Shown piece by piece: positions 51,401 through 59,649 of a DNA stretch of 60,095 nt. The stretch spans positions 1 through 60,095 of the forward strand of contig LMAD01000010.1 of NCBI GenBank assembly GCA_001443545.1. The letters run 5' to 3'. Positions within the stretch are counted from its first letter, which is position 1. Each line of letters starts with the position of its first letter. The notes under the pieces were generated by a model. The model was not told where the DNA came from. It made no database searches and was given only the letters and a program-made list of their open reading frames with translations. This DNA comes from Acidimicrobiaceae bacterium RAAP-2. GTDB taxonomy: Bacteria > Actinomycetota > Acidimicrobiia > Acidimicrobiales > RAAP-2. The translations under genes and the position numbers were made by a program.

Positions 51401-52687
51401 GCTTGGTTCGAGCACCGGTGCCCTCACGTCGCGGTCGACGTCGACGCACGCCCACGACCACAGCGCCAGATTGATTGGGTAGATGATGTACCCGATACGA
51501 GTCGCCGACGCGCTCATGATCATCACCGTGAAGGCGACGCTCATCAGCCCGAGCATCGTCGAAAGCGACAACGGCCAGTGACTGCGCGCGTAGCGGAACA
51601 GATAGTACGAAAGCACGAGGAGGGCCGCTGGCGCGAGCACGTGGCCCAACGGCGCCCACCACGTCGTCAAGATGTGTCCCGGCAGAGGCGACGCCGCCGG
51701 TGAGCGAACCCCCGCCACCCCGAGGGGGAAGGCGAAGACGTTGGTCATGAAGGCCCACGGCGCTCGAACGGCGAATGGGGCGACCGTCACGACCACGATG
51801 GCCACGATCAGCGTCGCGACGCTGCGCCACGTGGAACGTCCGTCGCGGTCGCGACTCACCAGGAGCGCTCCCACGGCGACCGGCCAGGCCGTCAACTTCA
51901 TGGCGGCCCCGAGCCCAAGGCTCACCCCGGCCACCATTCGTTCGCGACGTTGGATCCCCACGACCCCGAGTAGCAAGAGCGCGAGAATGGGCATATCGTC
52001 ACCGCCGGTCGCGAGGAAGAGCGCACCGGTCGGCAAGGCGAGTAGCACCTGCGCGACGCGGATCTTCTTACGCGGTGGCGCGCGCATCAGCGTGAGCGCC
52101 AGTCCACCCACGAGCAGCGTCATCAGCGACATAATGATCCGCGCGTCGGTGAGACCCAGCCCCCGGTGAGTCTCCGCCGAGGGAAGTCCGAAGACGCTCA
52201 TCAGCGGAAAGTACGGGAAGAACGACTCGTAGGCCGGGAGTCCGCGCACCGCGTTGACCAGGTGTCCGTTGTGCAGGTACGCCTGATAGGGGTCCTTCCC
52301 CTTTGCGAGCAGCACCGCTGAGCGCTCGATCACCGAAACCTCCGGCTGGGCGTAGCCCACCCCGTGGTCGAGCTGCCGCCAGCGTGCCTCGAGACCGAGC
52401 GGCACGGCGACGCTGCCGATGGCGACCAGCACGAGGAGCGCGATTCGGACCCGGGTACTTCGCGACCAGTGGCGGCCCGAGGCGACGAAGGCCACCACGG
52501 CGATCGCCGCGTAGGGCGCGGCGGCGAGATATCCCCAGTGCCACTGCGCCGCCTCGCGCGACGTCGAGGCCAAACCAAGCGCAAAGAGTGATGAGGCGCC
52601 GTAGAGCCAGCCGTCGCGAGCCAACTCCGGCATGGCGACCCACCACCTCACGAGACGGGTGCGCACGGTCACAAGGCGCGCCAACAC
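51389..52687 (-). CDS. GT87-like polytopic membrane glycosyltransferase
   Basis: This 432-residue protein has about 10 hydrophobic segments. The outer loop near residue 130 contains GKDPYQAYLHNGHL, and a Glu/Asp-containing first loop is present. This layout fits the GT-C fold of DUF2029/GT87 polyprenol-phosphate-mannose-dependent transferases, which build cell-envelope glycans in actinobacteria. Motif support is weaker than for mycobacterial PimE. The acceptor is unknown. It is monocistronic and ends within the preceding convergent gene. Confidence 0.68.
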   Translation of the reverse strand: MLARLVTVRTRLVRWWVAMPELARDGWLYGASSLFALGLASTSREAAQWHWGYLAAAPYAAIAVVAFVASGRHWSRSTRVRIALLVLVAIGSVAVPLGLEARWRQLDHGVGYAQPEVSVIERSAVLLAKGKDPYQAYLHNGHLVNAVRGLPAYESFFPYFPLMSVFGLPSAETHRGLGLTDARIIMSLMTLLVGGLALTLMRAPPRKKIRVAQVLLALPTGALFLATGGDDMPILALLLLGVVGIQRRERMVAGVSLGLGAAMKLTAWPVAVGALLVSRDRDGRSTWRSVATLIVAIVVVTVAPFAVRAPWAFMTNVFAFPLGVAGVRSPAASPLPGHILTTWWAPLGHVLAPAALLVLSYYLFRYARSHWPLSLSTMLGLMSVAFTVMIMSASATRIGYIIYPINLALWSWACVDVDRDVRAPVLEPSLNG

Positions 52688-52697
52688 GGTGCCGAGT

Positions 52698-53495
52698 CTA
52701 CTGGCCGGAGGGCAAATTCACGATGACGTCCCGCGCTCGGCGAATTGGCGCCACCGTCTCGGGTGGGACCGGACCCGCGAGAAATCGGTGAATGAGTGCC
52801 GTGCACTCGCCCGGGTACTCCTTTAACACGGCGTGCGACGATCCCGGCACGACGGCCAACTGCGCCTCGGGGATCGAGCGGTAGATCAAGATCGTGTCCT
52901 CCAGGCGGGTCGAATCATCGTCGCCCGACATCACCAGCGTCGCCGAGCGAATGGTCGCCAGATCAGCCGGCGTTAACCGCGGCTCGGCACCGAAGAGCCG
53001 TAGCGTCTTGACGGCCACCTCCCGCGCGTGCGCAACGCCGTCGGGCGAACGGGCACCGAAGTCGCGGGCCCACTCGTCAAAACCTGGTCCGTCCGTCGGG
53101 AAGGGCTCCATCACCTCGAGGGCGCCGGGGTGCGAATTGGCTCCGACGACGACGAGACGATGCACGAGATCGGGACGCCGCATGGCCACGAGCAGTCCGA
53201 CAATCCCCCCATCGCTATGGCCGACGAGGTGCGCCGGCCGTCCCAACCACTCGAGGAACGCGATGGTCTCCTCGGCCATGGCGTCGTAATGGAAAGGCTC
53301 GTCACGGTCCGCGGTACGTCCGTGACCGCGCCGGTCGAAGGCGGACACGCGATACCGTCTGGCCAGTCGGCGGCCCACGCTGCGTTGCAAACTGGCGCTA
53401 CTACTCAGACCACCGTGCAAGAGCACCACGTCATCACCCGCCGTGCGACCTACCGTCACCCACGTCGGATGTCCACTGAGCACCACTCGCGTCAC
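52698..53495 (-). CDS. Alpha/beta hydrolase
   Basis: This 265-residue enzyme has an alpha/beta-hydrolase fold. The oxyanion-hole strand is LLHGGLSSSAS, the nucleophile elbow is GHSDGG (Ser), followed by a D-DST segment (MSGDDDSTR) with a probable acid, and the His is in GSSHAV near the C-terminus. It belongs to the broad lactonase, esterase or haloperoxidase-like group, so the substrate cannot be inferred. It is divergent from the YhdH-like gene. Confidence 0.85.
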   Translation of the reverse strand: MTRVVLSGHPTWVTVGRTAGDDVVLLHGGLSSSASLQRSVGRRLARRYRVSAFDRRGHGRTADRDEPFHYDAMAEETIAFLEWLGRPAHLVGHSDGGIVGLLVAMRRPDLVHRLVVVGANSHPGALEVMEPFPTDGPGFDEWARDFGARSPDGVAHAREVAVKTLRLFGAEPRLTPADLATIRSATLVMSGDDDSTRLEDTILIYRSIPEAQLAVVPGSSHAVLKEYPGECTALIHRFLAGPVPPETVAPIRRARDVIVNLPSGQ

Positions 53496-53532
53496 GGCGC
53501 CATCGTAGGCGTGTCGGGCCTAGCCTGGAGCC

Positions 53533-54519
53533 GTGCAGGCATTCACCATCACCGAATCCGACGGCGTACTCACCCTCGTCGAGCGAGACGTCGAACCTAA
53601 CCCCCGGGACACCGACGATGTCCTCGTTCGGGTCGAATACAGCGGTGTCAACTACAAAGACGCGATGGTCGCCAGCGCGCACAGTCGCGTACGGCGGGTC
53701 CCCTCCCTCGTCGGTGGTGTTGACGCCGCTGGTGTCGTCGAGGCCAGCGGCGACGTCGCCCTGCCGATCGGTACTCGCGTCGCCGTTCACGGTGGTGACC
53801 TCGGCGTAGCTCGAGACGGCGGGTTCGCCGAACTCGTCTACGCCCCGCGACGATTCATCTCACCACTCCCCGATCGGCTCTCGACGCGCGACGCGATGAT
53901 CATCGGCACGGCCGGCGTATCAGCGATGGCGAGTGTTCTCGCCCTCGAAGACCACGGTCTCAACCATGACGGCGAGGTACTCGTCACCGGAGCGACCGGC
54001 GGAGTGGGGTCGGTGGCCGTCACCATCCTCGCCGCACGCGGCTATCGCGTGGTCGCGTCCACGGGATCGACCGATCAGACGGACTGGCTATTGGCCCGCG
54101 GCGCATCTCGGGTCATCCGCCGCGACGACATAGCTGACCGGTTGGACCGAGTGCTCGGCACGGAACGTTGGAGCGGCGCGGTGGACTGCGTCGGTGGTGC
54201 GACACTCAACCAGGTCTTACGATCCTTGCGGTACGGCGGCGCCGTGGCGGCGAGCGGACTCGTGGCCAGTGCCGACCTCACCTCGACCGTCTACCCGTTC
54301 ATCACCCGCGGCGTGGCGCTGCTCGGCATCGACGTCGTCGAGGCGCCCGCCGCAACTCGCTCCCGTGTCTGGGCCGCACTGGCCGATACGCTCTCCAGCG
54401 CGCTCCTCGAACCACTCGTCGACTCCGTCGTGGACCTTGCGCACCTCGCGCACGCCATCGAGCTGCTCAGAGACGGAAAAACCCGCGGCCGGATCCTCGT
54501 GGACCCGACCGCGGGTTGA
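53533..54519 (+). CDS. YhdH/AcuI-type NADPH-dependent acrylyl-CoA-like reductase
   Basis: This 328-residue medium-chain reductase lacks the zinc-binding residues of alcohol dehydrogenases. The N-terminal VEYSGVNYKDAMV is diagnostic of the YhdH/AcuI group, which reduces acryloyl-CoA or similar enoyl compounds with NADPH. The nucleotide-binding segment VTGATGGVGSVAVTIL follows. The gene ends in a hairpin that serves as terminator of the convergent permease gene. The real substrate is unknown. Confidence 0.86.
   Translation: MQAFTITESDGVLTLVERDVEPNPRDTDDVLVRVEYSGVNYKDAMVASAHSRVRRVPSLVGGVDAAGVVEASGDVALPIGTRVAVHGGDLGVARDGGFAELVYAPRRFISPLPDRLSTRDAMIIGTAGVSAMASVLALEDHGLNHDGEVLVTGATGGVGSVAVTILAARGYRVVASTGSTDQTDWLLARGASRVIRRDDIADRLDRVLGTERWSGAVDCVGGATLNQVLRSLRYGGAVAASGLVASADLTSTVYPFITRGVALLGIDVVEAPAATRSRVWAALADTLSSALLEPLVDSVVDLAHLAHAIELLRDGKTRGRILVDPTAG
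54477..54517 (-). terminator. Intrinsic terminator of the APC permease gene, inside the reductase CDS
   Basis: On the minus strand, AACCCGCGG pairs with CCGCGGGTT (54509-54517 and 54480-54488) around a 20-base loop. The descending arm is followed by TTTTT (54481-54477). It begins 17 bases after the permease stop codon. It lies in the last codons of the convergent reductase gene. Confidence 0.68.
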
Positions 54520-54533
54520 ACCGCCCCCTCGAA

Positions 54534-56020
54534 CTACTCGTCCGCGACGATCGATCCGATACGGTCACCGATGCTCGGGTCGCGCTTGACCAAAACCGCC
54601 GCGTAGACCACCGCCAAAATAACGGTGGCGAGCGCCATGTACGGGTACCAGTTGTACGGCGTCGGCTGACCGGGCTTGGCGAGGTAGTAGAGCGGCACCA
54701 GGATTGTGATCAGTCCCAGGATCGGCAAGACGGCGTGGCGGAACGGGTTGAACAGGTCCGGGTGGTGCTTCTTGTAGTAGAAGGGCAGCGCCAGGTTGCT
54801 CAGGCCGTAGACCAGCAGGATCAGGATTGTTCCGAAAGTCGACGACTCGAAGAAGAGGTTCCCCGCGCTCATCCCCGCGGACGCACCGTGGCCACCCAAG
54901 AGGTGACCGAGGCCCCATATTCCGATGATCAACAGCGTCCCGGACAGGAAGAACAACAGCGAGTTCACCGGGGTGCGCTTCGTCGCGTGCACCTTGCCGA
55001 TGAAGCTCGGCAGCAACCCTTCACGGCCGGCGTTGAAGATCAACCGGGCCTGGGAGTTCGTCCCCGCGATCAACGCGCCGAGCGTCGAGGTCATGCCAGC
55101 GAGGAAGGCGAAGAAGGCCGCTGCGCCGATCACGCCTTTGGCCACCGTGATGAAGGGGATGGCGGAACTGCTCAGCTTGCCAATGTCGCCCGAGAAGCCG
55201 ATGACCGTCGAGTACGCGAACAGCAGGTAACTCACGACCATGATGATCACGGAGGTGAAAACGGCCCGGGGACGTTCTTGCGGGGGTTGTCGGTCTCCTC
55301 GGCGAGGGCCGCTGAGTTCTCCCACCCGATGAACAGATAAATCGCCAGCGGGAAGCCGGCCGCGAGGCCCTTGAACCCATTGGTGATGTTCTTCGGGTTG
55401 AACGGCGCCATGTTGAGGTGTCCGTGGAACTTGATCAACGCCGCCACGCTGACGATGACCAACACCAACATCTCGAAGGCGAAGAAGAATCCCGCGAGTC
55501 TCGTGGATACCGAGATGCCCCGGATCATCATGAATGCCGCGAAGGCCAGGAACAACACCGTCCAGATTCCCCACGGCACGCTCTCGAGTCCCGAGACGTT
55601 GTAGTTCTGCAACAGAATCTGGAAGAAGCCACCGACGATGCCGACCACCGACGCCATGGCGGCGATATAGCCGATCCCGGTCAGCAGCGCCGTCGTCACG
55701 CCGGTCCGGGCCCCGAACGTCTTGCCGACGAAGGTGATGAACCCACCGGTCGATGGCATCACCTTGGTGAACTCGGACAGCGTGTTGGCGAGGAAGGCGA
55801 TCGCGATGCCGGCCGCCAGAATCGTCAACGGAGACGCGACACCCGCCGTATAGGCGAGAAAGCCGAATCCAAAGAAGAAGCTCATCGCCGGTCCGATGTT
55901 GGCCATCGTCGCGGCCGCGATGTCGATCGGACCTAAAACGCCACGATGCAGGCGCTCATGTTCACCGTCCAGGTTCGGGACCTTGGCCCCCAACGAGTCC
56001 GGCGAAAATGCTTCGGTCAT
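54534..56020 (-). pseudogene. APC-family amino-acid permease with a one-base frameshift
   Basis: The N-terminal half (from the ATG at 56020, after a strong AGGAGGG site) has six hydrophobic segments and the APC motif GFGFLAYTAGVASPLTILAAG. After ETDNPRKNVP, near 55265-55272, the frame changes. The remaining helices continue in another frame as RAVFTSVIIMVVSYLLFAYS to the stop at 54534. Restoring one C in a run of four C on the minus strand joins them into a protein of about 495 residues. It may be a genuine break, a phase-variable tract or a sequencing error. The family transports amino acids or amines; the substrate is unknown. Confidence 0.78.
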
Positions 56021-56101
56021 ACACCCTCCTACCGTTTGCGCGCGCACCATTGCGCACTAGCGCTGCCAGCAACGCGTGTTCAGAACGTAGTAGATGTCAA
56101 G

Positions 56102-56115
56102 TGCATAACTATGCA
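56102..56115. repeat. Inverted repeat upstream of the permease gene
   Basis: TGCATA and TATGCA are separated by two bases, giving a 14-bp near-palindrome. It abuts a TTGACA hexamer (minus strand, 56095-56100), but no convincing -10 follows at 17 bp. It could be an operator for the permease gene, which starts 82 bp away. The support is weak. Confidence 0.32.
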
Positions 56116-56213
56116 TTCTTGAAGGTAATTTCGAAAAACTTTCGCTGGACGTCGCCCACCTACTCGTCCATCAGCAGTTACCTGCCGGTATCGGAAGGTC
56201 GACGCGTCTCGAT

Positions 56214-56819
56214 CTAGTAGAACGGACTCGCGATCAACGTCCCGCCGTTGCACGGTTCGATTGGGTACGTGAGCGAAATCGACGCGCTCGTCGAGCCAAC
56301 GCCCGTCCCCACGCTCACGACCGCTGCCGTCGGGCAGGACGTCGCGGAACCAGTCGGCACGTCACTGAAGGCCAGCGAGAACGTCGTCGTTGACCCTTGG
56401 GTCAAGGTCAGCGTCGTCGGCGCGTGATTCGCCTTGGGATTGAGGAAGTTCACGGTGTCACTCGACGAGGGCACCTCGACGGTCCGTTCGGCTAGCACCG
56501 CGCCGGCCTGGCTCTTCAGACCGAGTACCGGCCACCCCTTCAGGGTGCACGAACCTGGCGTCGACTTGGTCAGCGTCACCGAGGTGTAAATAGTGCCCGC
56601 CGCACCTTGGCTCAGACCGAAGACGCCCGCGAAATCCGCACCTTGGCACGTCGACCCATTGGCCGACGCGGTCGTGGTGGTCACCGGCGTCGTCGTGGTC
56701 GTGGTGGAAACAGAAGCGGTGGTGGTGGTCGTCGTGGTCGACGTCGTGTGGTGACGACTCACGGTGACGGCAACCACGAAGGCGAAGAAGATCGCCAGTG
56801 AGATCAGCGCGCGCTTCAC
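56214..56819 (-). CDS. Secreted DUF4232 protein
   Basis: This 201-residue protein has an N-terminal hydrophobic segment (ALISLAIFFAFVVAVTV), a Thr-rich linker of about 45 residues, and a DUF4232 domain with Cys pairs (TCQGADFAGVFGLSQGAAG and SCTLKGWPVLGL). DUF4232 proteins are secreted or lipid-anchored in actinobacteria and their function is unknown. The Thr-rich linker may be O-mannosylated. It overlaps the DUF151 gene stop by 4 bases. Confidence 0.82.
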   Translation of the reverse strand: MKRALISLAIFFAFVVAVTVSRHHTTSTTTTTTTASVSTTTTTTPVTTTTASANGSTCQGADFAGVFGLSQGAAGTIYTSVTLTKSTPGSCTLKGWPVLGLKSQAGAVLAERTVEVPSSSDTVNFLNPKANHAPTTLTLTQGSTTTFSLAFSDVPTGSATSCPTAAVVSVGTGVGSTSASISLTYPIEPCNGGTLIASPFY

Positions 56820-57322
56820 TCGTTGAAATCTTCGGGTCGCACGGTCTCGAGAAACTCTCGCAATTCGGCGACTAATTCGGCCTCATGTTCGGGGTCGCCG
56901 ACCACTTCGAACCCGTTCTCGAGGTGCATCACCTTGCCCTCGCTCGCCATCAACTCGTCTCGCACGAGAATCGGTGCGCCGACCCGAAGCGCCAGGGCCA
57001 CCGCATCGCTCGGCCGGGCGCTCACCGCTACCTCGCTGCCGTCGCGAACCAGTCGAAGGGTCGCGAAGAAGGTGTTGTCGTCGAGGTCGGTGATCTCGAC
57101 GGAGAAGACGCGTGCACCGAGGGCCGTGATGACGTGGCCCATGAGGTCGTGGGACATCGGTCGCGGGGTCTCGACGTGCTGGAGGGCGTAGGCAATCGCC
57201 GTCGCCTCCGGGGCGCCGATGAAGATCGGCAGCACACGGTCGCCACCGACTTCTTCGAGCAGCAACAGCGGCGTGGAGGAGCCCACATCCACTCGAACCG
57301 CCCGAAGGACCACCTCAATCAC
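56816..57322 (-). CDS. DUF151 bifunctional nuclease-family protein
   Basis: This 168-residue protein resembles the bacterial DUF151 bifunctional DNase/RNase domain. The GAPEATAIAY segment, the RPMSHDLMGHVI region, and ARPSDAVALALRVGAPI are characteristic. Mycobacterium Rv1829 is the counterpart. The protein acts in the cytoplasm; its physiological role in actinobacteria is not established. It lies 39 bp after the FtsR-like gene. Confidence 0.87.
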   Translation of the reverse strand: MIEVVLRAVRVDVGSSTPLLLLEEVGGDRVLPIFIGAPEATAIAYALQHVETPRPMSHDLMGHVITALGARVFSVEITDLDDNTFFATLRLVRDGSEVAVSARPSDAVALALRVGAPILVRDELMASEGKVMHLENGFEVVGDPEHEAELVAELREFLETVRPEDFNE

Positions 57323-57361
57323 GCAACCAGCCTAGACCGCGTTACGGCCAACTTGTCGTCG

Positions 57362-58141
57362 TTACTCGCCCAGGTATTCGGCCCGGGCTCGTTCGTACAG
57401 CACCGCACGAAGGGCCGCGGCGTCTTCCGCCACCACCCTCGTCATCTCGAGCGCCGCGTCGCGGTCGATGGCAGATCCCGGTTGGCGCAGGGGCATGGTC
57501 CACTCGTCCACGATCCCGATCTCGCGTTCGACGACGCGCCGGAGCGTCGCGAGACGCCGTGCGTCTACTCCTTGAGCCATCAAGACCCCAGCGGCGATAG
57601 CGACTCGAACGTCGAGCGCGGTAAACGCCGTCTCTCGGGCCACCGTTTCGGGAGCGACCAGGCCCACGGCGATCAGTTCGTTCACGATCACGGCCTCGAG
57701 ACCCGTCACCGACATGAACTCACTAGTCGAATAGAACTGCTGGCTCGACTCGTGCGCTTCCTCGGTCGGCTCATCCGAGACCACGCTGAGCGTCGCCCGC
57801 TCCACCGCGGGCACGACCGCCCGGACCGTTGGCGCCGCCGCCTCGCGAGCTGCTTGACGCGTCACACGGACCGCGGGCACATCATCGAGGAGGCCCTGTT
57901 CGATTAGACGCAGGCGAACCACACGAAGTGGCACGAACTCCTCGTGCGCCAATCGGATTGCCTCACGCAAACAGGCGACGTCCCGATCGGAGTAGAGCCG
58001 ATAGCCCTTGCGGCTCCTCGACGGTTGAACTAGTCCCTTGTCTTCGTAGTATCGGATCTTCGAGAGTTCGACGTCAGGGAACTCCGCACGTAGCACGGCG
58101 TGGACTTCACCAATGCGCATCGCACCAACGATTGGCGTCAT
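57362..58141 (-). CDS. ftsR: MerR-family regulator FtsR (Rv1828-like)
   Basis: This 259-residue protein has a winged HTH at the N-terminus: RIGEVHAVLRAEFPDVELSK, then SKIRYYEDKGLVQPSRSRKGYRLYS. The central linker and helical domain resemble Rv1828. FtsR of Corynebacterium activates ftsZ, and Rv1828 has been linked to similar control. The start is at 58141 because it overlaps the FHA gene stop (ATGA). The second MerR gene of this pathway, Rv1830-like, is 9 kb away here instead of adjacent. Confidence 0.86.
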   Translation of the reverse strand: MTPIVGAMRIGEVHAVLRAEFPDVELSKIRYYEDKGLVQPSRSRKGYRLYSDRDVACLREAIRLAHEEFVPLRVVRLRLIEQGLLDDVPAVRVTRQAAREAAAPTVRAVVPAVERATLSVVSDEPTEEAHESSQQFYSTSEFMSVTGLEAVIVNELIAVGLVAPETVARETAFTALDVRVAIAAGVLMAQGVDARRLATLRRVVEREIGIVDEWTMPLRQPGSAIDRDAALEMTRVVAEDAAALRAVLYERARAEYLGE

Positions 58142-58611
58142 CTCGTGGCCTCCCAGAAGACCAACTTGAACTTGCCGACTTGCACCTCGTCAGCGGTATG
58201 CAGGGTGGTCTCTTCCACCCGGGCGCCGTTGACGTAGGTACCATTCAGCGAGTTGAGGTCACGAAGGGTGATACGCCCACTCGCCGTTCGGGTGATGACG
58301 GCGTGGTGCCGAGAGACCGAGACGTCGTCGAGGAGCAGGTCGCTGTTCTCGTGCCGTCCCACCGTCGTCACCTCTTTCTCGAGTTCGAAACGCGTCCCCG
58401 CGGCATTTCCCGACGCCACGACCAGCACGTCGGTGTGGTTGCCGATCGGCCCCGCGTTGGCCCCGGGGTGCAGGACGTCCTGAATGCTCACCACTGGTAT
58501 GGCAATCGTCTCGGGCGAGTTGGACTCGTGCTGGGGCGCACCACAGGCCCAACAGAAATTCGCGTTGGCGTTCAATATCTCACCGCAGCGACGACAGTTC
58601 ACGCGAGCCAC
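58138..58611 (-). CDS. garA: GarA-like FHA domain protein with N-terminal zinc ribbon
   Basis: This 157-residue protein has an FHA domain at about residues 62-150 with GRHENSDLLLDDVSVSRHHA and LNSLNGTYVNG, the phosphothreonine-binding residues. The Rv1827 GarA regulates 2-oxoglutarate metabolism. Here the N-terminus is a zinc ribbon (Cys6, Cys9, Cys20, Cys23) instead of the GarA phospho-switch ETTS, and only SPETIAIP follows it. It is upstream of and coupled to ftsR. The GarA call rests on synteny and the FHA domain; the regulation may differ. Confidence 0.82.
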   Translation of the reverse strand: MARVNCRRCGEILNANANFCWACGAPQHESNSPETIAIPVVSIQDVLHPGANAGPIGNHTDVLVVASGNAAGTRFELEKEVTTVGRHENSDLLLDDVSVSRHHAVITRTASGRITLRDLNSLNGTYVNGARVEETTLHTADEVQVGKFKLVFWEATR

Positions 58612-58640
58612 CCTACTGAAAATTCACCGGCGACGCCGGA

Positions 58641-59021
58641 CTAATTTGAGGTCAGCGCGCGGTACGCGTCGGCGTCGAGCAGGGTCTCCATGGCGGCGCC
58701 ATCGGCGCCACCAATCTCGCACAACCAGCCATCCCCGTAGGGGTCCGAATTGAGCTTCTCGGGCGCTGCGCGAAGCGACTCGTTCACCACCGTCACCGTC
58801 CCAGCGACCGGCGCGTAGATCTCCGACACCGATTTCGTCGATTCCACCTCGCCAATCACGTCACCCGCGTTAACGGTTGTGCCAACTTTGGGTAGGTCAA
58901 CGAACACCACGTCGCCCAGTGCGTCTTGGGCGAAATCGGTAATGCCAACGCGCACGGTGTCCCCCACAGCCAGGGCCCACTCATGATCGCGTGAGTATCG
59001 CAATTCCTGGGGAGTCTTCAT
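58641..59021 (-). CDS. gcvH: Glycine cleavage system H-protein
   Basis: This 126-residue lipoyl carrier shuttles the aminomethyl group between the P-, T- and L-proteins. Lys63 lies in IGEVESTKSVSEIYAPVAG and should carry the lipoyl group. The N-terminal PQELRYSRDHEWA and VGITDFAQDALG are conserved. The ATG at 59021 is used because upstream codons overlap the phosphatidyltransferase. It is separated from gcvT-gcvPA-gcvPB by 10 kb, as in mycobacteria. Confidence 0.95.
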   Translation of the reverse strand: MKTPQELRYSRDHEWALAVGDTVRVGITDFAQDALGDVVFVDLPKVGTTVNAGDVIGEVESTKSVSEIYAPVAGTVTVVNESLRAAPEKLNSDPYGDGWLCEIGGADGAAMETLLDADAYRALTSN

Positions 59022-59031
59022 GCGATGAAAT

Positions 59032-59640
59032 CTACTCCAATCCCCGACCCGCGCGACCGGCCCGAAGGGCCCGTTTCGCCGGGCCCACGTAGCCAACGAG
59101 CACCGCCCAGGAGAGTACGAGACCCGCGACGCCAATCAACCAGCAGCCCCCCCGACCCCACTGCTGCCAGGTGGCCAGTGCGACGTGATGATCGTTGCTC
59201 GTGAGCAGAAACAGTGGGTACGTGATCATCAGCAATAACGTCGAGACCTTGCCCCACCACAGGACATCAATGCGGGCGGCCCCGAGCAACGCGAGCGCGA
59301 TCGTGAGGCCCGACACCAACGCCTCGCGCACGAGGGTCGCGATGGCGAACCACCACGGAACCCCGGCGGCGGCGGCGACGGCGATCAGCCCCGTCATCAT
59401 CAAGATCCGGTCGGCGACAGGGTCCAGCACCTTGCCAATCGCCGACACTTGATTGAACCGGCGCGCCACGTACCCGTCGATCCAATCGGTCGCTCCGAGA
59501 AGGCCTAACAGCCACGCCGCGTCGGCTCGATGACCCGTGCCGAACAGGAGCCAGAGGAAGACGGGCAGCGCCAGCAGCCGAACCACCGTGATGAGATTCG
59601 GCCAGGTCAACCAGCCCGAGCCGGATACCTCGTCACTCAC
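59032..59640 (-). CDS. CDP-alcohol phosphatidyltransferase (PgsA-like)
   Basis: This 202-residue membrane enzyme has the CDP-alcohol motif D-G-x2-A-R-x8-G-x3-D-x3-D, seen as DGYVARRFNQVSAIGKVLDP and VADR. About six membrane segments surround it. The likely product is phosphatidylglycerol phosphate or cardiolipin. Mycobacterium pgsA2 is at the same relative place upstream of gcvH. The specific alcohol is not certain. Confidence 0.86.
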   Translation of the reverse strand: MSDEVSGSGWLTWPNLITVVRLLALPVFLWLLFGTGHRADAAWLLGLLGATDWIDGYVARRFNQVSAIGKVLDPVADRILMMTGLIAVAAAAGVPWWFAIATLVREALVSGLTIALALLGAARIDVLWWGKVSTLLLMITYPLFLLTSNDHHVALATWQQWGRGGCWLIGVAGLVLSWAVLVGYVGPAKRALRAGRAGRGLE

Positions 59641-59649
59641 GACGACCGA

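Noticed and set aside
54168..55340. 390-codon plus-strand frame across the reductase end and the permease
   Set aside because: It is Arg- and Gln-rich, spans the gene junction and is opposite conserved permease helices.
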